Source of the DNA: Otatea glauca
Taxonomy: Eukaryota > Streptophyta > Magnoliopsida > Poales > Poaceae
NCBI GenBank assembly: GCA_036346275.1
Contig: CM070713.1
Span: 78,360,382 to 78,424,381, forward strand
Reading direction: 5' to 3'
Length of the DNA: 64,000 nucleotides
The translations under genes were made by a program, and so were the position numbers. The notes below the pieces were generated by a model. The model saw only the letters and a list, made by a program, of their open reading frames with translations, had not been told where the DNA came from and searched no databases. Positions 23,133 through 35,537 of this stretch are shown here, piece by piece; within the stretch, counting starts at the first letter, position 1, and each line of letters begins with the position of its first letter.

Positions 23133-25891
23133 TCAAACAAGTCCGCATAGCAGATTTTTTAGGTGATCGGCACCCCCAATAATCCAGGCTGCGGCCTCAT
23201 CTTTGATGGACTGTAAAATCTCTTCGATAGTTTGGCCCTTGTCTTGAAAAATTCTGTTGTTTCGCTCTTTCCACCATTTCCAACAAACTAGGATGATAAG
23301 AGTTTTTAGCCCTTTGCGAAATCTTGGTTGGCAATTTACTTGATGAAGATTCCAGTCTGCAAGGGTAAGAGCGGCGGTCAGATCCCACCGTTTCGGTAAA
23401 AGAGACGGCAGCCATACCCATCTGGCAATGTGATTCCACAAACATCGAACTAGGGGGTAATCTATGAAAAGGTGTTGCGCGGTTTCTAGATTCCGGTAGC
23501 ACATTGGACAGAAATACTGGTTTGGCCACCCCCTGCGTTGTAGTCGCTGTGCTGTCCAGAGCTGATTTTGGTGGGCAAGTCATAGGAAAACTTTGCAACA
23601 CAATGGTGCCCACGCTGGCCAAACTGTGGTATGGAAAGAAATGGAGGTACTTCCTGTGAACTGCATGCGGTATGCCGAGGAGGCAGTGTAGACGCCACTA
23701 GGATTTTGAGTCCAGGTTATGATGTCATGGACGTGTGGCTGTAGGTGAACTGATTGCAGTTTTCGCCATAAATTGACATATTGGAGTAGCAAAGGAGCCG
23801 TTAGGTTGTGCCGGATATCTCGAATCCAGTTGTAGTTTGTGAGGGCATCTGCCACGGAACGTGACTTTCGTCTGGAGTGCCTGAAGAGGTTCGGCGCGTG
23901 CTGCGAAGGAGCTGTACCCTGGAGCCATCTGTCAGTCTAGAAGTCCGTTGTTTGACCATTTCCAATGGTTATTTTTGTGGCCACGACAAAAAGCTGTTTA
24001 TCTGTCTGGTCACATGGTGTGGGCGTTCCGATCCAAGGCCTATACGGGGCCGTCCAGGCGAGCCAAAGCCAACGCAGTCGTAGTGCTTTGGCAAACCTGT
24101 TCAGGTCAAGAATTCCTAGTCCCCCCATCTGGAATGGCCGGCAAACTGTTGTCCAACGAACCTTACAGTCCCCCCTATGTATGTCGTGTCGTCGTTGCCT
24201 GCCTATAGGAATTTTCTCCTTAGCATGTCAAAGTTCGCAACGAATTTTTTTGGGGGCCCTTATTGTTGTGAGTAGATAAATTGGGAGTGCGGTGAGCACT
24301 GACTTGACCAAGACGAGGCGGCCCCCCATGTTGAGGTGACATGCCTGCTAGCCCGCCAGACGTCACGCAGCTTTATCAAGGATTGGTTGTAGGTATGTGC
24401 GGCGTAGTCGACCAAGTGTTAGGGACATGCCTAAGTATTTGATAGGGAATGTGGATATTCATCCCTCGAAAGGCTGCAGGATGCTTTGAAGATTTAGGCC
24501 GTGGCCTCTGATCGGAGCAACCGAACTTTTCTGCATGTTGATTCGAAGGCCGGAGGCTTCCCCAAAAAGTGTGAGGATGGCAATGACCGTGTCAAGCTCT
24601 TTTTTGTCCGGATTGAGGAAGATCACTGCATCGTCCGCATAAAGGGAGAGTCAGAGGGAGGGTGCACGGCCTTTCAGGGGAGATAGAACGCCATCTTGAG
24701 TAGCCTTAGTGAGATGTAATGCAAAGGGTCAATTGCTAGCAAGAAGAGATAAGGCGATAGTAGCCTTAGTGGATCTTGTCTCAGGCCCCGCTGGTGACTG
24801 ATCTGTGGTCCTGGCACCCTGTTGAGTAGGACAGAAGAAATCGATGTCGCGAAGGAAATAGATAGCCATTCTCGCCAACAAGGTCCAAAACCGCGGGCTT
24901 GCAGGAGGTCCAGTAAGTATTCCTAAGAAATGGAGTCGAAAGCCTTTTCAATGTCAAGCTTTAGCATTAGCGTTGGGGTTTGGGTTTGATGATAACTTCT
25001 TGCACGATTTTGGACCCACAGGAAGTTGTCCTGTATGCACCTTCCTTTGATGAAGGCATTCTGCGCATTTGATATGAGTGAGCCAATATGTGCCGATAGG
25101 CGCAAAGCTAGAACTTTGGAGAAAATTTTCGCTACTGAGTGAATCAAGCTAATCGATCGATAGTATGCAGCAGCACCCGAGGCCTCTTTCTTTTGGACTA
25201 AAGAAATGGAGGCCGTGTTAAGCAATCCAAAATGCCGAGCAGAGCAATTTTGGATTCAATTTAAAACGGCCATGAAGTCTTGCTTAACTATATCCCAGCA
25301 GTTTCTGTAGAAAGTGCCAGTGAAACCATCGAGGCCTGGTGCCTTCTCCGCAAGCAGCTGATGGATTGCCTGAAGTACTTCGCGCTCAGAGAATGGTGCA
25401 TCGAGCTCTCGGACATCATGGGGAGGAATGTTGAGGCACTGCCAGTTGATTACTTTAGATCGCCTTTCTTTCCCCATTAAAGACGAGAAGTGCTGCTACA
25501 ACACCCTTTCCTTGTCATCATGAAGGGTGGCAATTTCTTGGCCAGTGTGTTCAGGGACTGGATGAAATTCTTTCGCCGTCGGCCGTTTGCCCTTATGTGG
25601 AAAAAACGGGTGTTTGCATCCCCTTCCTTGAGCCAAGTAATACAAGAAGCCTGCCTTTTGCGCGCCTTTTCAATGGCAGCGTAGGCAAGTACCCTTGGCT
25701 TGAGGGCTTTCCGAAGATTTCGCTCGTCCTGGGTCAGTTACCTGAAATCCTGGGCAATGTCAAACCGAAGGATGATAACATTTGCGAGGTGGAACTGGAG
25801 GTTGGCATCACTCAAAATTGAATTGCTCCAAGTGCGAAGAACCCTTGCAGTAACTCGGAGCTTGCTTGCTTGCTAGCCGCCTGAACGGATT
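23133..25891 (-). pseudogene. LINE ORF2 pseudogene, reverse transcriptase part
   Basis: Reading leftward on the minus strand: the linker RKALKPRVLAYAAIEKARKR then ITWLKEGDANTRFFH (about 25740-25540), EKAPGLDGFTGTFYRNCW (about 25345), the RT block around ISLIHSVAKIFSKVLA..LDIEKAFDSIS (25225-24923), and the zinc-binding C-terminal region WTQNPSGVYTASSAYR..CCKVFL (about 23730-23580) with MCYRNLETAQHLFIDYPLVRCLW (from 23504). The LDIEKAFD block carries the first catalytic aspartate. Stops and frameshifts separate the pieces, and the catalytic YxDD region (about 24640) is not in one frame with the rest. Confidence 0.82.
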
Positions 25892-25924
25892 TGGCGATCA
25901 ACAGTTCGCCTCAATGCGCCGGCT

Positions 25925-26666
25925 CGGCGATCAACAGTTCGACAAACTCTTGAAGAAGTTCTACCTGCCATTGCTTGCTTCCAAGAGACAAAGCTCCAGT
26001 CCATAGACCAGCGAATGGTCCTTGAAATTGGTGGACACCGATTAGCTAATGCCTTCTACCTGCCGGCGCATGGTGTCAAGGGGGGAGTGCTACTGTTATG
26101 GGACAGCCTCAAAGTTCAGGTCTTATCTCCCACCATACGTCGCTCCTCCCTATCAGCGACTATCTCCCTTCGTCAGGATGACTCATCCTTCTTGTTAACT
26201 GTGGTTTATGGACCACCTGAAGACCTTGACAAACCGGCCTTCATGCATGAGATCACTTCGATAGCCCCTCTGCACTCGCCTTGGCTCATCCAAGGAGATT
26301 TCAACCTTATCTATCAAGCGGCAGACAAAAATAACAACAACCTAAATCTTCGGCTGATGGCTCAGTTTCGCGCGGTGATCAACCGATGCAACCTCAAGGA
26401 AGTTTCACTCCAAAATCGGCAGTACACCTGGAGTAACGAGCGAATGCAACCAACGCTTGTTAAGCTCGATCGGGTTTTTTGCAATCATGGTTGGGACGCC
26501 ATGTTCTCTCACCACTTGCTGCAGGCGCTCTCCTCGTCTATGTCAGACCACTGTCCGTTGTTGCTAACAAGTCAAAATGGTCCCCGCAAGCCACGCTCCT
26601 TCAGATTTGAAAACTTCTGGCCTCGCCTCCCTGGTTTTCTACAAGCTATTCAGCAAGCCTGGAATA
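25925..26666 (+). pseudogene. LINE ORF2 pseudogene, endonuclease part (inverted segment)
   Basis: The plus strand encodes an apurinic-type LINE endonuclease: IACFQETKL (catalytic Glu motif, about 25970-25996), GVKGGVLLLWDS, VVYGPPE, WLIQGDFNLI (catalytic Asp/Asn motif) and SDHCPLL (catalytic Asp-His). The reading is open from about 25940 through the DHCPLL motif and leaves LINE sequence after AIQQAW at the target duplication. The open frame that continues past 26680 is host sequence. Its orientation opposes the reverse-transcriptase part. Confidence 0.85.
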
Positions 26667-26680
26667 AGCATCACACTAAT
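26667..26680. repeat. Right target-site duplication of the LINE
   Basis: Exact copy of AGCATCACACTAAT at 22997-23010. The pre-insertion site can be read as this single copy between the two outer flanks. Confidence 0.9.
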
Positions 26681-28648
26681 GAAATATGCATGCATCAACC
26701 TTTCCAGAGGTACAGAGAGACACAGATGCTGCACACTTGCCCTCGAGCAAAGATACTTGCCTATTGTCATTAACTAAGTCGACGACAACTCATCACCATC
26801 TTGTTTAAGTCAGGTACAATAAGGTTATCTCAGTTTATTCTTAGCATGTTCACGTCAACTTTATCCTATGTGGAAGAGTGAGAAAAGAGGAAAGAGGAGA
26901 GAGCTTGCTCTTATTTAGTAGTAAGTATTACACGGGAGCATAGATAGATTAGTTATGTACAAGAGAGAAGAGATAATTAATGCATGGCATCTAAAGCCAA
27001 CCTTTAGAGATAGCTATTGTAAAAACTGGCTTTAGTGCTTACTCTAAATGACATAGATAGGAGATAGAGTAAATGACTTTATTATTTTACTTGCCCTTAC
27101 TGCATAGGCATGCCCAGCTAGCTAGCTAAACAAGGCTAGCCTATCAAGTTTCTGACCACACACTGTATGCTGCCCTAATCTAATCCTAACTCCGGCTAAA
27201 GCAACCGCTAAGCCTCTGCTGCATTGCAACCCCAGGCTTCGGTGAGGACTCAGTTGCAGCGTCGCTGCTTATCATGGAGGCAGGAGGGACGGGTCCGGCT
27301 TTGGGAGGGCATGGTGGTCGCATGAGGTGATGAGAGCCCCAGGGCAAGGTACTTTTCGTGTTACTTTCCTTCAAAAAATAATACAAATAATCATCAAAAA
27401 TTTCGAAAAAAAATAGTTATATAGGATATGACATCATCTAGCATCATGCAAAAATTCAACTAAAAACAGCGTATATCAAAAGAGAAAAAAGACAATTTTG
27501 TGAACAGTAGCTTTTTTTTAATATTATATTTCATTTTCTCTAAAATTTGTTTTTTTTATTTCTCAATGTGTGGATCATATTATACCCTATCTAACCAAAT
27601 TTTTTTCAGAAGTATTTATAACGATTTGCATCATTTTTTGAAGGGAGGCAGCACGGGAAGCACTTTCTCGGTACCAATCACCATGGCTAGGTCCATGCAT
27701 AGACCTATCACCGATCTTATTTATTATGGATGAGTATCTTGCTGCTGCTTTGCCCTGGCCTGCTTGCGCAATCTGAAATGTCGAAGGCCTACAACAAAAC
27801 TACTAGTTCTGTGAGCGCCTCCGTACTGTCGTGTTGGGTTGGGTATCAAAACTCAACAGTTGGATCGGATGGACTCTCTTGTCACTCACCAAGATTTGCT
27901 TCTATTAATCCTTCCATGGCTCTTCTTCTTACCTTAAGTGTGAGAACTTGCAGTTGCAGATTGTAACATTGCTGCTTCTGAAACTTCTTCGGATAGAATG
28001 CACAGACACCACTGTACGTCTGTTGGTGCCTGGTTGTTTTGCTTTGTCATCAGTATGCAGCTCTTCAGTGTTCTTTTTTAAAAAAGTATGTAGTTCTTCA
28101 GAATCCAGAGCAGTAAAACTCTCTGTTGAGTGCATAACTAACCCTGGGCAGATTGTAGTAACACCGTACAAGATCTGGATGCACACAGTAACAACATATA
28201 TAGGGACAGTAACAAGTGAGCTAGCTAATGGTGCCATTTTTTTCCAGCTGTGTCCTGCAGCTGTGAGATCAAGCTCAGGTACCTACTTGCCTGGCTACTT
28301 GCAAGTTTTGTCAGAGGGACAGGAGCATCCGATCTAGTGCAAATGCGTAGGTACAGACCTCTGCAGTTGGCATTTGGCAACTCATCTCACTAACCAAAAG
28401 ATTTCTCTCTGCAGCTGCCTGCCTGCATCTCACCTTGCCTGCCTGTTCTGCTCATCGATCGGGTGACGAATGGTGATTGCCTGATTGATTTGTTGACTCG
28501 ACCGTTTCAGTTTTAGTATCTGTCACGTGGCATAAATGTGTGTGTCAACACGGCACCGGACTGCTGATCAACCAACGACTTCAATGCCACTTAGGTTAGG
28601 GTCTCTCTTTTTGCTCGATTAATTGCATGATTTGTACAGTTTAATCGC
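26681..28648. other. Intergenic with gene-like scraps, no gene called
   Basis: 26780-27110 is a MITE-like A/T-rich stretch without provable ends. At 27386-27186 the minus strand has a 66-codon frame rich in Pro/Ser (PPCPPKAGPVPPASMISSDAATESSPKPG) with coding-like composition. The plus strand at about 27730-27966 and 27948-28337 has open frames of 78 and 129 codons. None matches a family I can name, and no splice-linked model was found. Confidence 0.35.
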
Positions 28649-28848
28649 TGTTGGAACAGTCAGGATTTTTTTTTACATACACAATTGCTCAGTCTTTTCT
28701 GATTTTTCATTACTATTTATACTAGAGATTACATGCTAACTTGGATAGCAATCCGAACTTCTAATCTTAACAGACTTAAACAAAACTTGCAGAGTTTAAA
28801 CCTTCTAAAACTAAAACTAACCAATACATGTCAAAATTATCTCTAAAA
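28649..28848 (-). repeat. 3' LTR of the TRIM-like element
   Basis: Pairs with 30020-30223 over about 200 bp with many C/T and G/A differences. The polypurine tract complement TTTTCCCCTCT adjoins it at 28849. Confidence 0.8.
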
Positions 28849-30019
28849 TTTTCCCCTCTAATTTTAACACACCGATTCTTACTCATTGTGGCAATCGGTC
28901 TCAACTGCAATTTGCCCAACTTATACTCGACATAGGATAGACAACATATCTCCTTAAACATCACAGACTCATCTTCGACGGACTCGACTCTGGCGGACTT
29001 GACTATAGACGACGAACGCATCTCCTCAATGTCTCGGATACATCTCCCACGAACTCAACTTAGGGCGGAGAACACATCTCCTAAACGTCTCGAACTCGAC
29101 TCATGATGAACTAGACTCAGCTTGTTGGGTGGACTCGTCGGGCCGTAGAACCCCTCGGTGTTGATAGTCAGTAGATGACTGCTCCTTGTCGATAGATTTC
29201 TCGTACGCCGTCATCACCTCAATCCATTTGATCCATACGAAAATAGTAGGGAGCAGTGCTTCAATGCTTTCCCTCCTAATACAAGTGGCACAAATCTTGA
29301 AGCAAGCGAAGGGTCAAGTAATCACCATCTACCATTCATTCATACTTTAATATTTGTGCAACTGTCAAAAGGAAAAGCATGAAAGCACCTCTCAATAGTA
29401 GGGTTACTCGCTGGATGGACACAAACTCTTTTCTTCCCTTGGTATCCTTTCTAACACACAGAAAACACTAGGCTTCTCTCTGTTGCTTCTTGCGTGGCTT
29501 GCTCCACAATGCCAAGAGCAGATCCGGTGGTTGGATTGCAGAAGCACGATCTGAACGGCGTCGACCACCATGTCGACTTGTACGAGTGGATCACCAGCGT
29601 CCTCAAGGCAAGTGGCGATGGCGACACATTCATGTCCTGTTCTTCCTCGAGTGCTGCTGTACGGAGTACATCCTGGGCGCACGTCACGGACTTGCTCCTC
29701 CAGGGACTTGGCTTCGCTGTTGGTGCTTGCTGTACTCCTGAAGCTTTACCTGGACATACGCATCAACGTAGCACAGCAGCAAGACTCACGTCGCTTTCTC
29801 TCCTCTGGTGTGCTGCTCACGTCACAGAGCACCTCCTGCAACCGCATACCTCCACGCACGCCTAGAATGTCGCTTCTGCCGTCCCTTTACGCGGGCACGT
29901 ACGCCATGAAGCATCTCCCCCACGCGCCGCCGTGCGATGCCGCCGTGAGATGGCCGCCCTCGTTAGTCTCCTCCTCTGGAGAGGCTGCTTAATCTAAAAT
30001 TTTAAGCTTTGATATTAAC

Positions 30020-30223
30020 AGTTGAAATAGTTAGGAAATTTTTTTATTGGTCTATTCAACTGCTTAACCTTTTTTATTTTTTTATTGCTATTTATATTAA
30101 AAATTATATGCTAACTTGGATAGCAATCCGAACTCTTAATCTTAACAGATTTAAACAAAACTTGCTGAGTTTGAACCTTCTAAAACTAAAACTAACCGAT
30201 GCATGTTAAAATTATCTCTAACA
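30020..30223 (-). repeat. 5' LTR of the TRIM-like element
   Basis: Starts TGTTAGAGATAA on the minus strand. The decayed initiator-Met primer-binding site adjoins its inner end at about 30006-30019. Confidence 0.8.
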
Positions 30224-31489
30224 ATTGCTACAAATAGCGACAACCAGGTTGTTTTATCTTCTTCTTTTCTTTTCTTTTCTTTTTTCCTTTGCTTTTCTGC
30301 AGGATGAAGAGATCACTAGATGGATTGGCAATTTGGCATGGATTGGAATATATGCTTCTTGTTAATTACCTGTCCATGATCCCAAGTAATTCTGGAGATG
30401 CCGTGTTCTTGGCCCACTTTTCTTCAGTGCTAGGAAGGTACCTTACCTTGTGTCAAAAAAAGATCAACGGTTGATTGTTACATGGACAACTTATGAAGAG
30501 AAAATATTGTAAAGATGGGTAATTAAGTAAATCTAACGTATCAGATTAGTTAGGATTTAGTTATACTTTTCGCTGGTAGTATTGGTAGTAGAAATCATAT
30601 GGTGGTAGTATTGTAAATAACTATTTTTTAAAATTTTGAACTATGTGTATTTTTTTGGTGTTTTTGTGTAAAATTCGAAACTGCTTCATGGGCCGTGTAG
30701 GGCAGAACGCTCGATGTGTTAGTGCAAGGCCACGGTGTCGTCACAATCAGACTGAAAGGCGCTAGCCGCGATGTGGTCATAATCCGAAAGAGCACCTACA
30801 GGAACGCAGAGGCTGCGGCGGAAAAAGAAGGGCAGCGATAACAAGTAACGCAACAAAAGGCGGCAGTGACGGAAAATGAAGGTCAGTGATAACGATTAAC
30901 GAGTAGGATCAAAAGCCCATAATACACTAAAAAAATATACTGTCATTATTTACTATCTATGTTATCCACCGTAAAATTGCTTTTTATCTAACCATGAACT
31001 TCATTCGACCTAACTGCGGAGGCGTCATATCTCGATTGGCCATCGCCGTCTTCGATCAGCCGCCACCCTTTTGTGCTTAGTGAAAAAACTATGTAAGTTA
31101 CTCACACACCATATAAATTCCTGTCAATTGCTTAGTCAAGAATCTGGACGCTGCTGCCACGCCTCGTCGCCTCCCTCCGTCCATCAGCTACTCCAGCTCC
31201 TCCACGAGCTTGCATGGCCGCCACCACCCAGGGAAAATATTTAAATGCCTAATTGCCTAACAAATCTTCTCACAATTCATGTTGTCCGTTGACAAGCCCT
31301 TGTCGCAATGAATCGAATGAACTTAATGCAAAAACTATGTAAATTACTCTTACACTATGTAAATTGATGTTAGTAACTCAAGAACATAGCCATTGCTGCC
31401 ACGCCTGGTCGCCTCCTTGCCCGTCGGCTCACCTGCATCCCTCGACTTTCTCCCTTGACTATCTGGGCACAGGGGCAGCGCTTCTTATT

Positions 31490-32280
31490 CTATCACTGGC
31501 ACTCGGGTCGGGCTCTTTTGGGCCGGCCCGAGGCATGACGTCACAGCCCGGCACGAAGCCCGACCCGGCACGAAGTGGACCGTGCCGGGCCGACACGACA
31601 CTGTAGCATGGATCGTGCCGGGCTTGAGAATCGGGCACGATGGGTGGCACGGCCCGGCACGATACTGTAGAATGGGTCGTATCGGGCCCGATGACTCAGG
31701 ACGTGAGGAAGAAGTCTAGCATGAAGGTCACTGACTCACAGAGCATGATCGATATAGATGCACCCAGTAGCATGAATGCCACCCCTATCGTCGACATCTA
31801 AGAGAGACGGACAAAACGGGAGAGAGCTGAGAGAGACGGTGTAAGAAGTTGCTCTCTCTCGCTCGTCCCTCTCAATCTCTCTCATCTTTCTCTCTCAATC
31901 TCCCTCTCAATATCTCTCGCCTGTCTCGCTCACTCTCTTTCTCGCTCATTGCCCCCTCTCTCGCCCGTGTTGAGCGCATCCCCCTCTCTATGTAATTGTT
32001 CAAGAATAAATAAATTTTAGTTCTTTTTCTCATAATATTTGAATCTACTGCCTCAACTCTATGCGTTTTCGGCTACTTTCCTCTCGTTGCAATAGTGTAA
32101 ATGGGTCGGGCCTGGACCGGCACGGCACGAAGTCGCAAATGGACCGTGCCTGGACTCACCAAAGTCGAGCCGGGCCGGCACGGCACGGCGGGTGCGACGG
32201 GCCGTCACGGCCCGGCACGGTTCAGACACGAAACACGATAGGCTCGTGCCGGACCGGTCTGGCCCGGCACGACGCCCACC
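31490..32280. repeat. Repeat with GGCCCGGCACG-rich ends
   Basis: Two clusters (31490-31695 and 32100-32280) of GCCCGGCACGA / TCGTGCCGGGC words lie in inverted relation around a non-repetitive core. This layout resembles a grass hAT-like MITE family with GGCACGG-rich ends. I could not fix exact termini or a target duplication. Confidence 0.5.
31840..31970. repeat. CT-rich microsatellite
   Basis: Interrupted (TCTC)n tract with CTCTCTC and CTCGC variants. Confidence 0.7.
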
Positions 32281-34088
32281 TAGTATCAGCATGCTGCACT
32301 GTTGTCTGTTGAACATATCCTGCGCATGTGGCTTCTCCATCTCCTATTCCAGCCGCTGGCCATGCTGAAAAAAATTCAATTTGCAGATGGATAGGTTTGC
32401 ACAATTAGAGGGGCATGTGTTTTTAATTACCATCTTGACCTTCTTCTAATTTGACAAGGATACGGATTACTTATCTAACCTTCCACCTAATCTTTAAGTC
32501 AGTATCTAGTCACAATTTAATTATCTTTGCATAAGTACCTTTAATTGTGAACTACCGGATTGCAACTAATAAACGGCTCACCTTCCTTCGAGCACCGAAG
32601 AAAATCTATCTGGATAGATCTCACCGGAAAAAGGCCTTGTCAGACTTGTTCAGGAAAAACCTTTGGGGATGCAACGATTAGGACAATATTATCCGTTTTG
32701 TGACATGAATTTGCACAGGTTTAGAAAATGGAGTGGCAATTAATGGATGAGCATATCGATCCTTTCCCTGTGCGATGTCGTATCCTGCAGCCTGCGAAAA
32801 TAGAGAGGAGTAAAAAGTAGGTGTTATATTGTCAGATATCCAATGCAATTCTATTAGTGATGAGAGAGTAAATAAGCATAGCCGGATTCTCGATCCATTT
32901 TAAGTCCTACTCAAATGAAACGATTTTGGGACAATTCCAACTCGTCCTACAAATCTTATAGGCAGAGAGGCATGTCAAGCAGTCAACCACTCCCAAATTT
33001 CACCTGATTCTGCTGAATTGTAGTTGGGCACTGGGTCTTCCGCTGGCTCTATTCAACTCATACCATGGCACTTTTGGAGTGCTACACATTAAAATTTCCA
33101 TCTCTAATGCAATATGGTACAACACTCATGCATAAAAACTCAACTTGCTGCCAAGAGCGGATCCAGAGAAGAAGAAAAAAAGTCATTGAGGTCACCGTAT
33201 GCACATTGGGGCCACTATGGGTGTGAATTAGTCAAGAAACTTTGCAAGATCATGATGAGCATAAACTTCTTCATTATTTAAGCTGGATGGTATTAGTGTA
33301 ACTTGGCCACAGCCCTCAGATGTCCTGATTGCACATATCCTAAAGCATCAGTGGTTCGCAACTTACTGATGACTGAAAAAAAATCATCATCAAATGGCAG
33401 CGAGCTTGCTTAGCTCACAAAACAATTTGTTCTCATGAAAGGAGAGCATTTCAGTATACCACTCGATTGATGTCCTCCATTACATTGCAGGATCAACCAC
33501 ACCAAATCAGATCGCCGGTTGTTTCTCAAGACACAAGCGTCCCTACCTGGCTCAAAGGCGCAGAGAGCGAAGAGGGGAGGGTGGGCGCGACAGGTTAGGG
33601 CTGTAAAAAAAAAACTCAAATCGCGTGACATGTTCGAGTTTGGTTTGCTCTAGGTTCGATTTAATTCGGCTCAAACTCTGAACGAGTGAAGTTCGAGCTT
33701 GATCCCAAGCTAATGAGTTTCAATGAGTCGGGCTCAAATAGTCCACAAGGCTAAGTAATTTCGGAAAGACTAATTAACGATTGACCGTAGCAATGCTTTC
33801 CTGCGCTCCGTCGTATGACACGTGAAGCCAAGTTCTGCACTCCACAGCATCTCACTACATGCCCACCTGTCTCCTTGATCTTCTATACCAATCAATACTC
33901 TATACTCACATTCCTTTATTGGGTAAGTTAGTTATACCCAAGTAAATTTATAGATCAATTGTTCTGAATGTAAACTCTTATTGAGGGGTACTCGAATCAA
34001 ACTAGAGTTCCGATTTAGACTTGGACCTTAACTTAAATTCGCTCGAACCCGGCTTAAGCCTTTAATGATATTTAGCTTGCGAGACTAA

Positions 34089-35082
34089 GGTCCTGTTTGT
34101 TTCGGCTTTTTTACTGGCTTAAAAGCAGAAAAGCCAAAGCCGAAACAAACGATTGGCTTTTAAGCCAAGCTTAAAAAAAGCCAAAAGCCTCCATATAACT
34201 ATAAGCCAAAAGCCAGGTGAGAGGTGCTTTTTTAGGATGAAATAACCCTTTGCCACTGGAAGTCTCCAAAATTACCCACCAAATACCATCATATATAAAC
34301 TCAAGAATCCTTCTCCCATCTCCTCATTTCTCCTCGTCCTCTCTCGCTCCCCTGTGTGACATGGCTTCTCCCTCCGCCGCTCCGTTCTCTGCCGTCCTCG
34401 ACCTTCTCCCTCCTTCGCCGTCCTCAGCCTCCTTTCTCCTCCACCGATCCGGATCAAGTTGATAAATAATTATGCTCAGAATGAAGTTTAATCTCAAGAT
34501 TAATCTATGTTTTCAATACGTCATTCGGTGAAAAAAGTATAAAACATTTGTATTAGATAAATCAGTACATAAGAAAAGTCCTTACAACCTTAAAGGGTAT
34601 TTCAAATTTTTTAGTAATAAGCTACACCCAGGGTTCACAAAACCGAATTTCGAAAAATCGGTCGAAATTCAAAAACCGTCAGAAACCGAAGGGTTAAGAA
34701 ATAAAAAAAATTGAAAAAAATTCAAAAAAAAAATCAAAAACCATTCGGTTTTCGCGAGAAACCGCTCGGTTTTTTAGAAACAGTTTTCGAGCGAAAACCG
34801 CGGTTTTTCAACGCATAATTTTTTGATTTTTTTTAAAATTTAAATTAAAACGGTTTACCGATCGGTTTTGGATATCGAACCGTAGTGGTACGCTCGAAAA
34901 CCGTAGTGGTACGCTCGAAAACCATAGTTTTCGCCGGTTTTGTGAACCCTGGTTACATTATCCAAAAGCCAGGATACCAAACAGTATGTATTGGCTTAAA
35001 AACAGACGGCTTAAAAGCTCATTAAACCAAAAAACTATCTTTAAATTAAAAGCTAAAAATTTAAACCGAAATAAACAGGACC
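34089..35082. mobile_element. Tourist/PIF-like element, about 1 kb
   Basis: The ends GGTCCTGTTTGTTTCGG and, inverted, GGTCCTGTTTATTTCGG are flanked by the 3-bp duplication TAA (34086-34088 and 35083-35085), as in PIF/Harbinger elements. It contains a nested hAT MITE (34629-34951) and a short GC-rich gene-like frame at 34362-34462. Repeated GGCTTAAAAGC/AAAAGCC words lie at both ends. Its right end is about 450 bp upstream of the ankyrin gene start. Confidence 0.78.
34629..34951. mobile_element. 323-bp hAT MITE nested in the Tourist-like element
   Basis: The ends CAGGGTTCACAAAACCGAAT and CAGGGTTCACAAAACCGGCG (inverted) match the family of the 21458-22895 element. The flanking octamers GCTACACC (34621-34628) and GTTACATT (34952-34959) differ only by three C/T changes, consistent with a decayed 8-bp target duplication. 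Confidence 0.75.
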
Positions 35083-35537
35083 TAAGCTAGCTCGAGCAGG
35101 TTGTTTACAATTACAGCCATACGTCAGTCCGGCTCCCTCGCCGAAGAAGACCTATTCCACCACATTTCCACTCCACCTCCACGAGCCGAGAAGAAGAAGA
35201 AAAAAAAAAGCTGCGACATCAGAGAACCCCTCTCCCAAAAAAACTTATAGATTAGGTCCCTCACATAAAAAAAGGAGGACCACTTCCCCCCTCCGGTCTC
35301 CCTCCGAACCGCCCGGATTCCCCTCTCCTTGCGCGCGCGCGTCACCGCCCCCACCTCACCGGCGCCGCCGGTGGAGCGCAGCGTGCGCCGATCCCGACCG
35401 CTGCCCGCCGCGCCAGATCTGACCCCATGCCCCCTTCCCCGTCCCAGATCCGCCTGACCTAGCGAGAGCGCCGCGGGCTGACGGTTTTCCTCGGGTGGGA
35501 GCGGTTCCCGGGTTGCTGTCCCCGCCAGGCCGCCACC

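Larger units (their letters stand above)
23011..26666 (-). mobile_element. LINE insertion with inverted 5' segment (twin-primed), 3.66 kb
   Basis: A 14-bp exact target duplication flanks the unit. The left end is the element's 3' tail (poly-T on the plus strand, then complement of a ...CTTGCTGTCTTTTC end typical of grass LINEs). From there to about 25891 the minus strand encodes reverse transcriptase and the C-terminal zinc-binding reverse-transcriptase region. From about 25925 to 26666 the plus strand encodes the endonuclease domain. The inverted endonuclease piece ends (AIQQAW) directly at the target duplication. The minus-strand piece resumes at NPFRRL, only a few residues further along the LINE protein. 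This is the arrangement predicted for twin-primed integration. Frames are broken throughout, so it is dead. Confidence 0.88.
28649..30223 (-). mobile_element. Non-autonomous (TRIM-like) LTR retrotransposon, 1.6 kb
   Basis: Two LTR-like direct repeats (30020-30223 and 28649-28848) enclose a 1.17-kb interior. The element reads on the minus strand: 5' LTR at right starting TGTTAGAGATAATTTT, then a decayed primer-binding site (TTAATATCAAAGC against TTGGTATCAGAGC, complementary to initiator tRNA-Met). A polypurine tract AGAGGGGAAAA sits immediately before the 3' LTR. The target duplication is ATTGC at right and ATCGC at left. The LTR contains a TATAAATAG box. The interior begins with a GC-rich stretch (about 29480-29995) homologous to the start of the interior of the element at 56006-60439. 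No gag or pol is seen. Confidence 0.82.
30224..34088. other. Intergenic, gene-poor
   Basis: No gene model could be supported. A pyrimidine tract ending CTGCAG at about 30300 precedes a short frame (DEEITRWIGNLAWIGIYAS) that closes quickly and may be an exon relic. GC-rich GGCACGG repeats (31490-32280) and a CT microsatellite (31840-31970) are listed separately. The rest is A/T-rich with stops in all frames. Confidence 0.4.

Noticed and set aside
26667..26773. Continuation of the endonuclease frame past the LINE
   Set aside because: The LINE ends at the target duplication at 26667; the following residues are read from host DNA.
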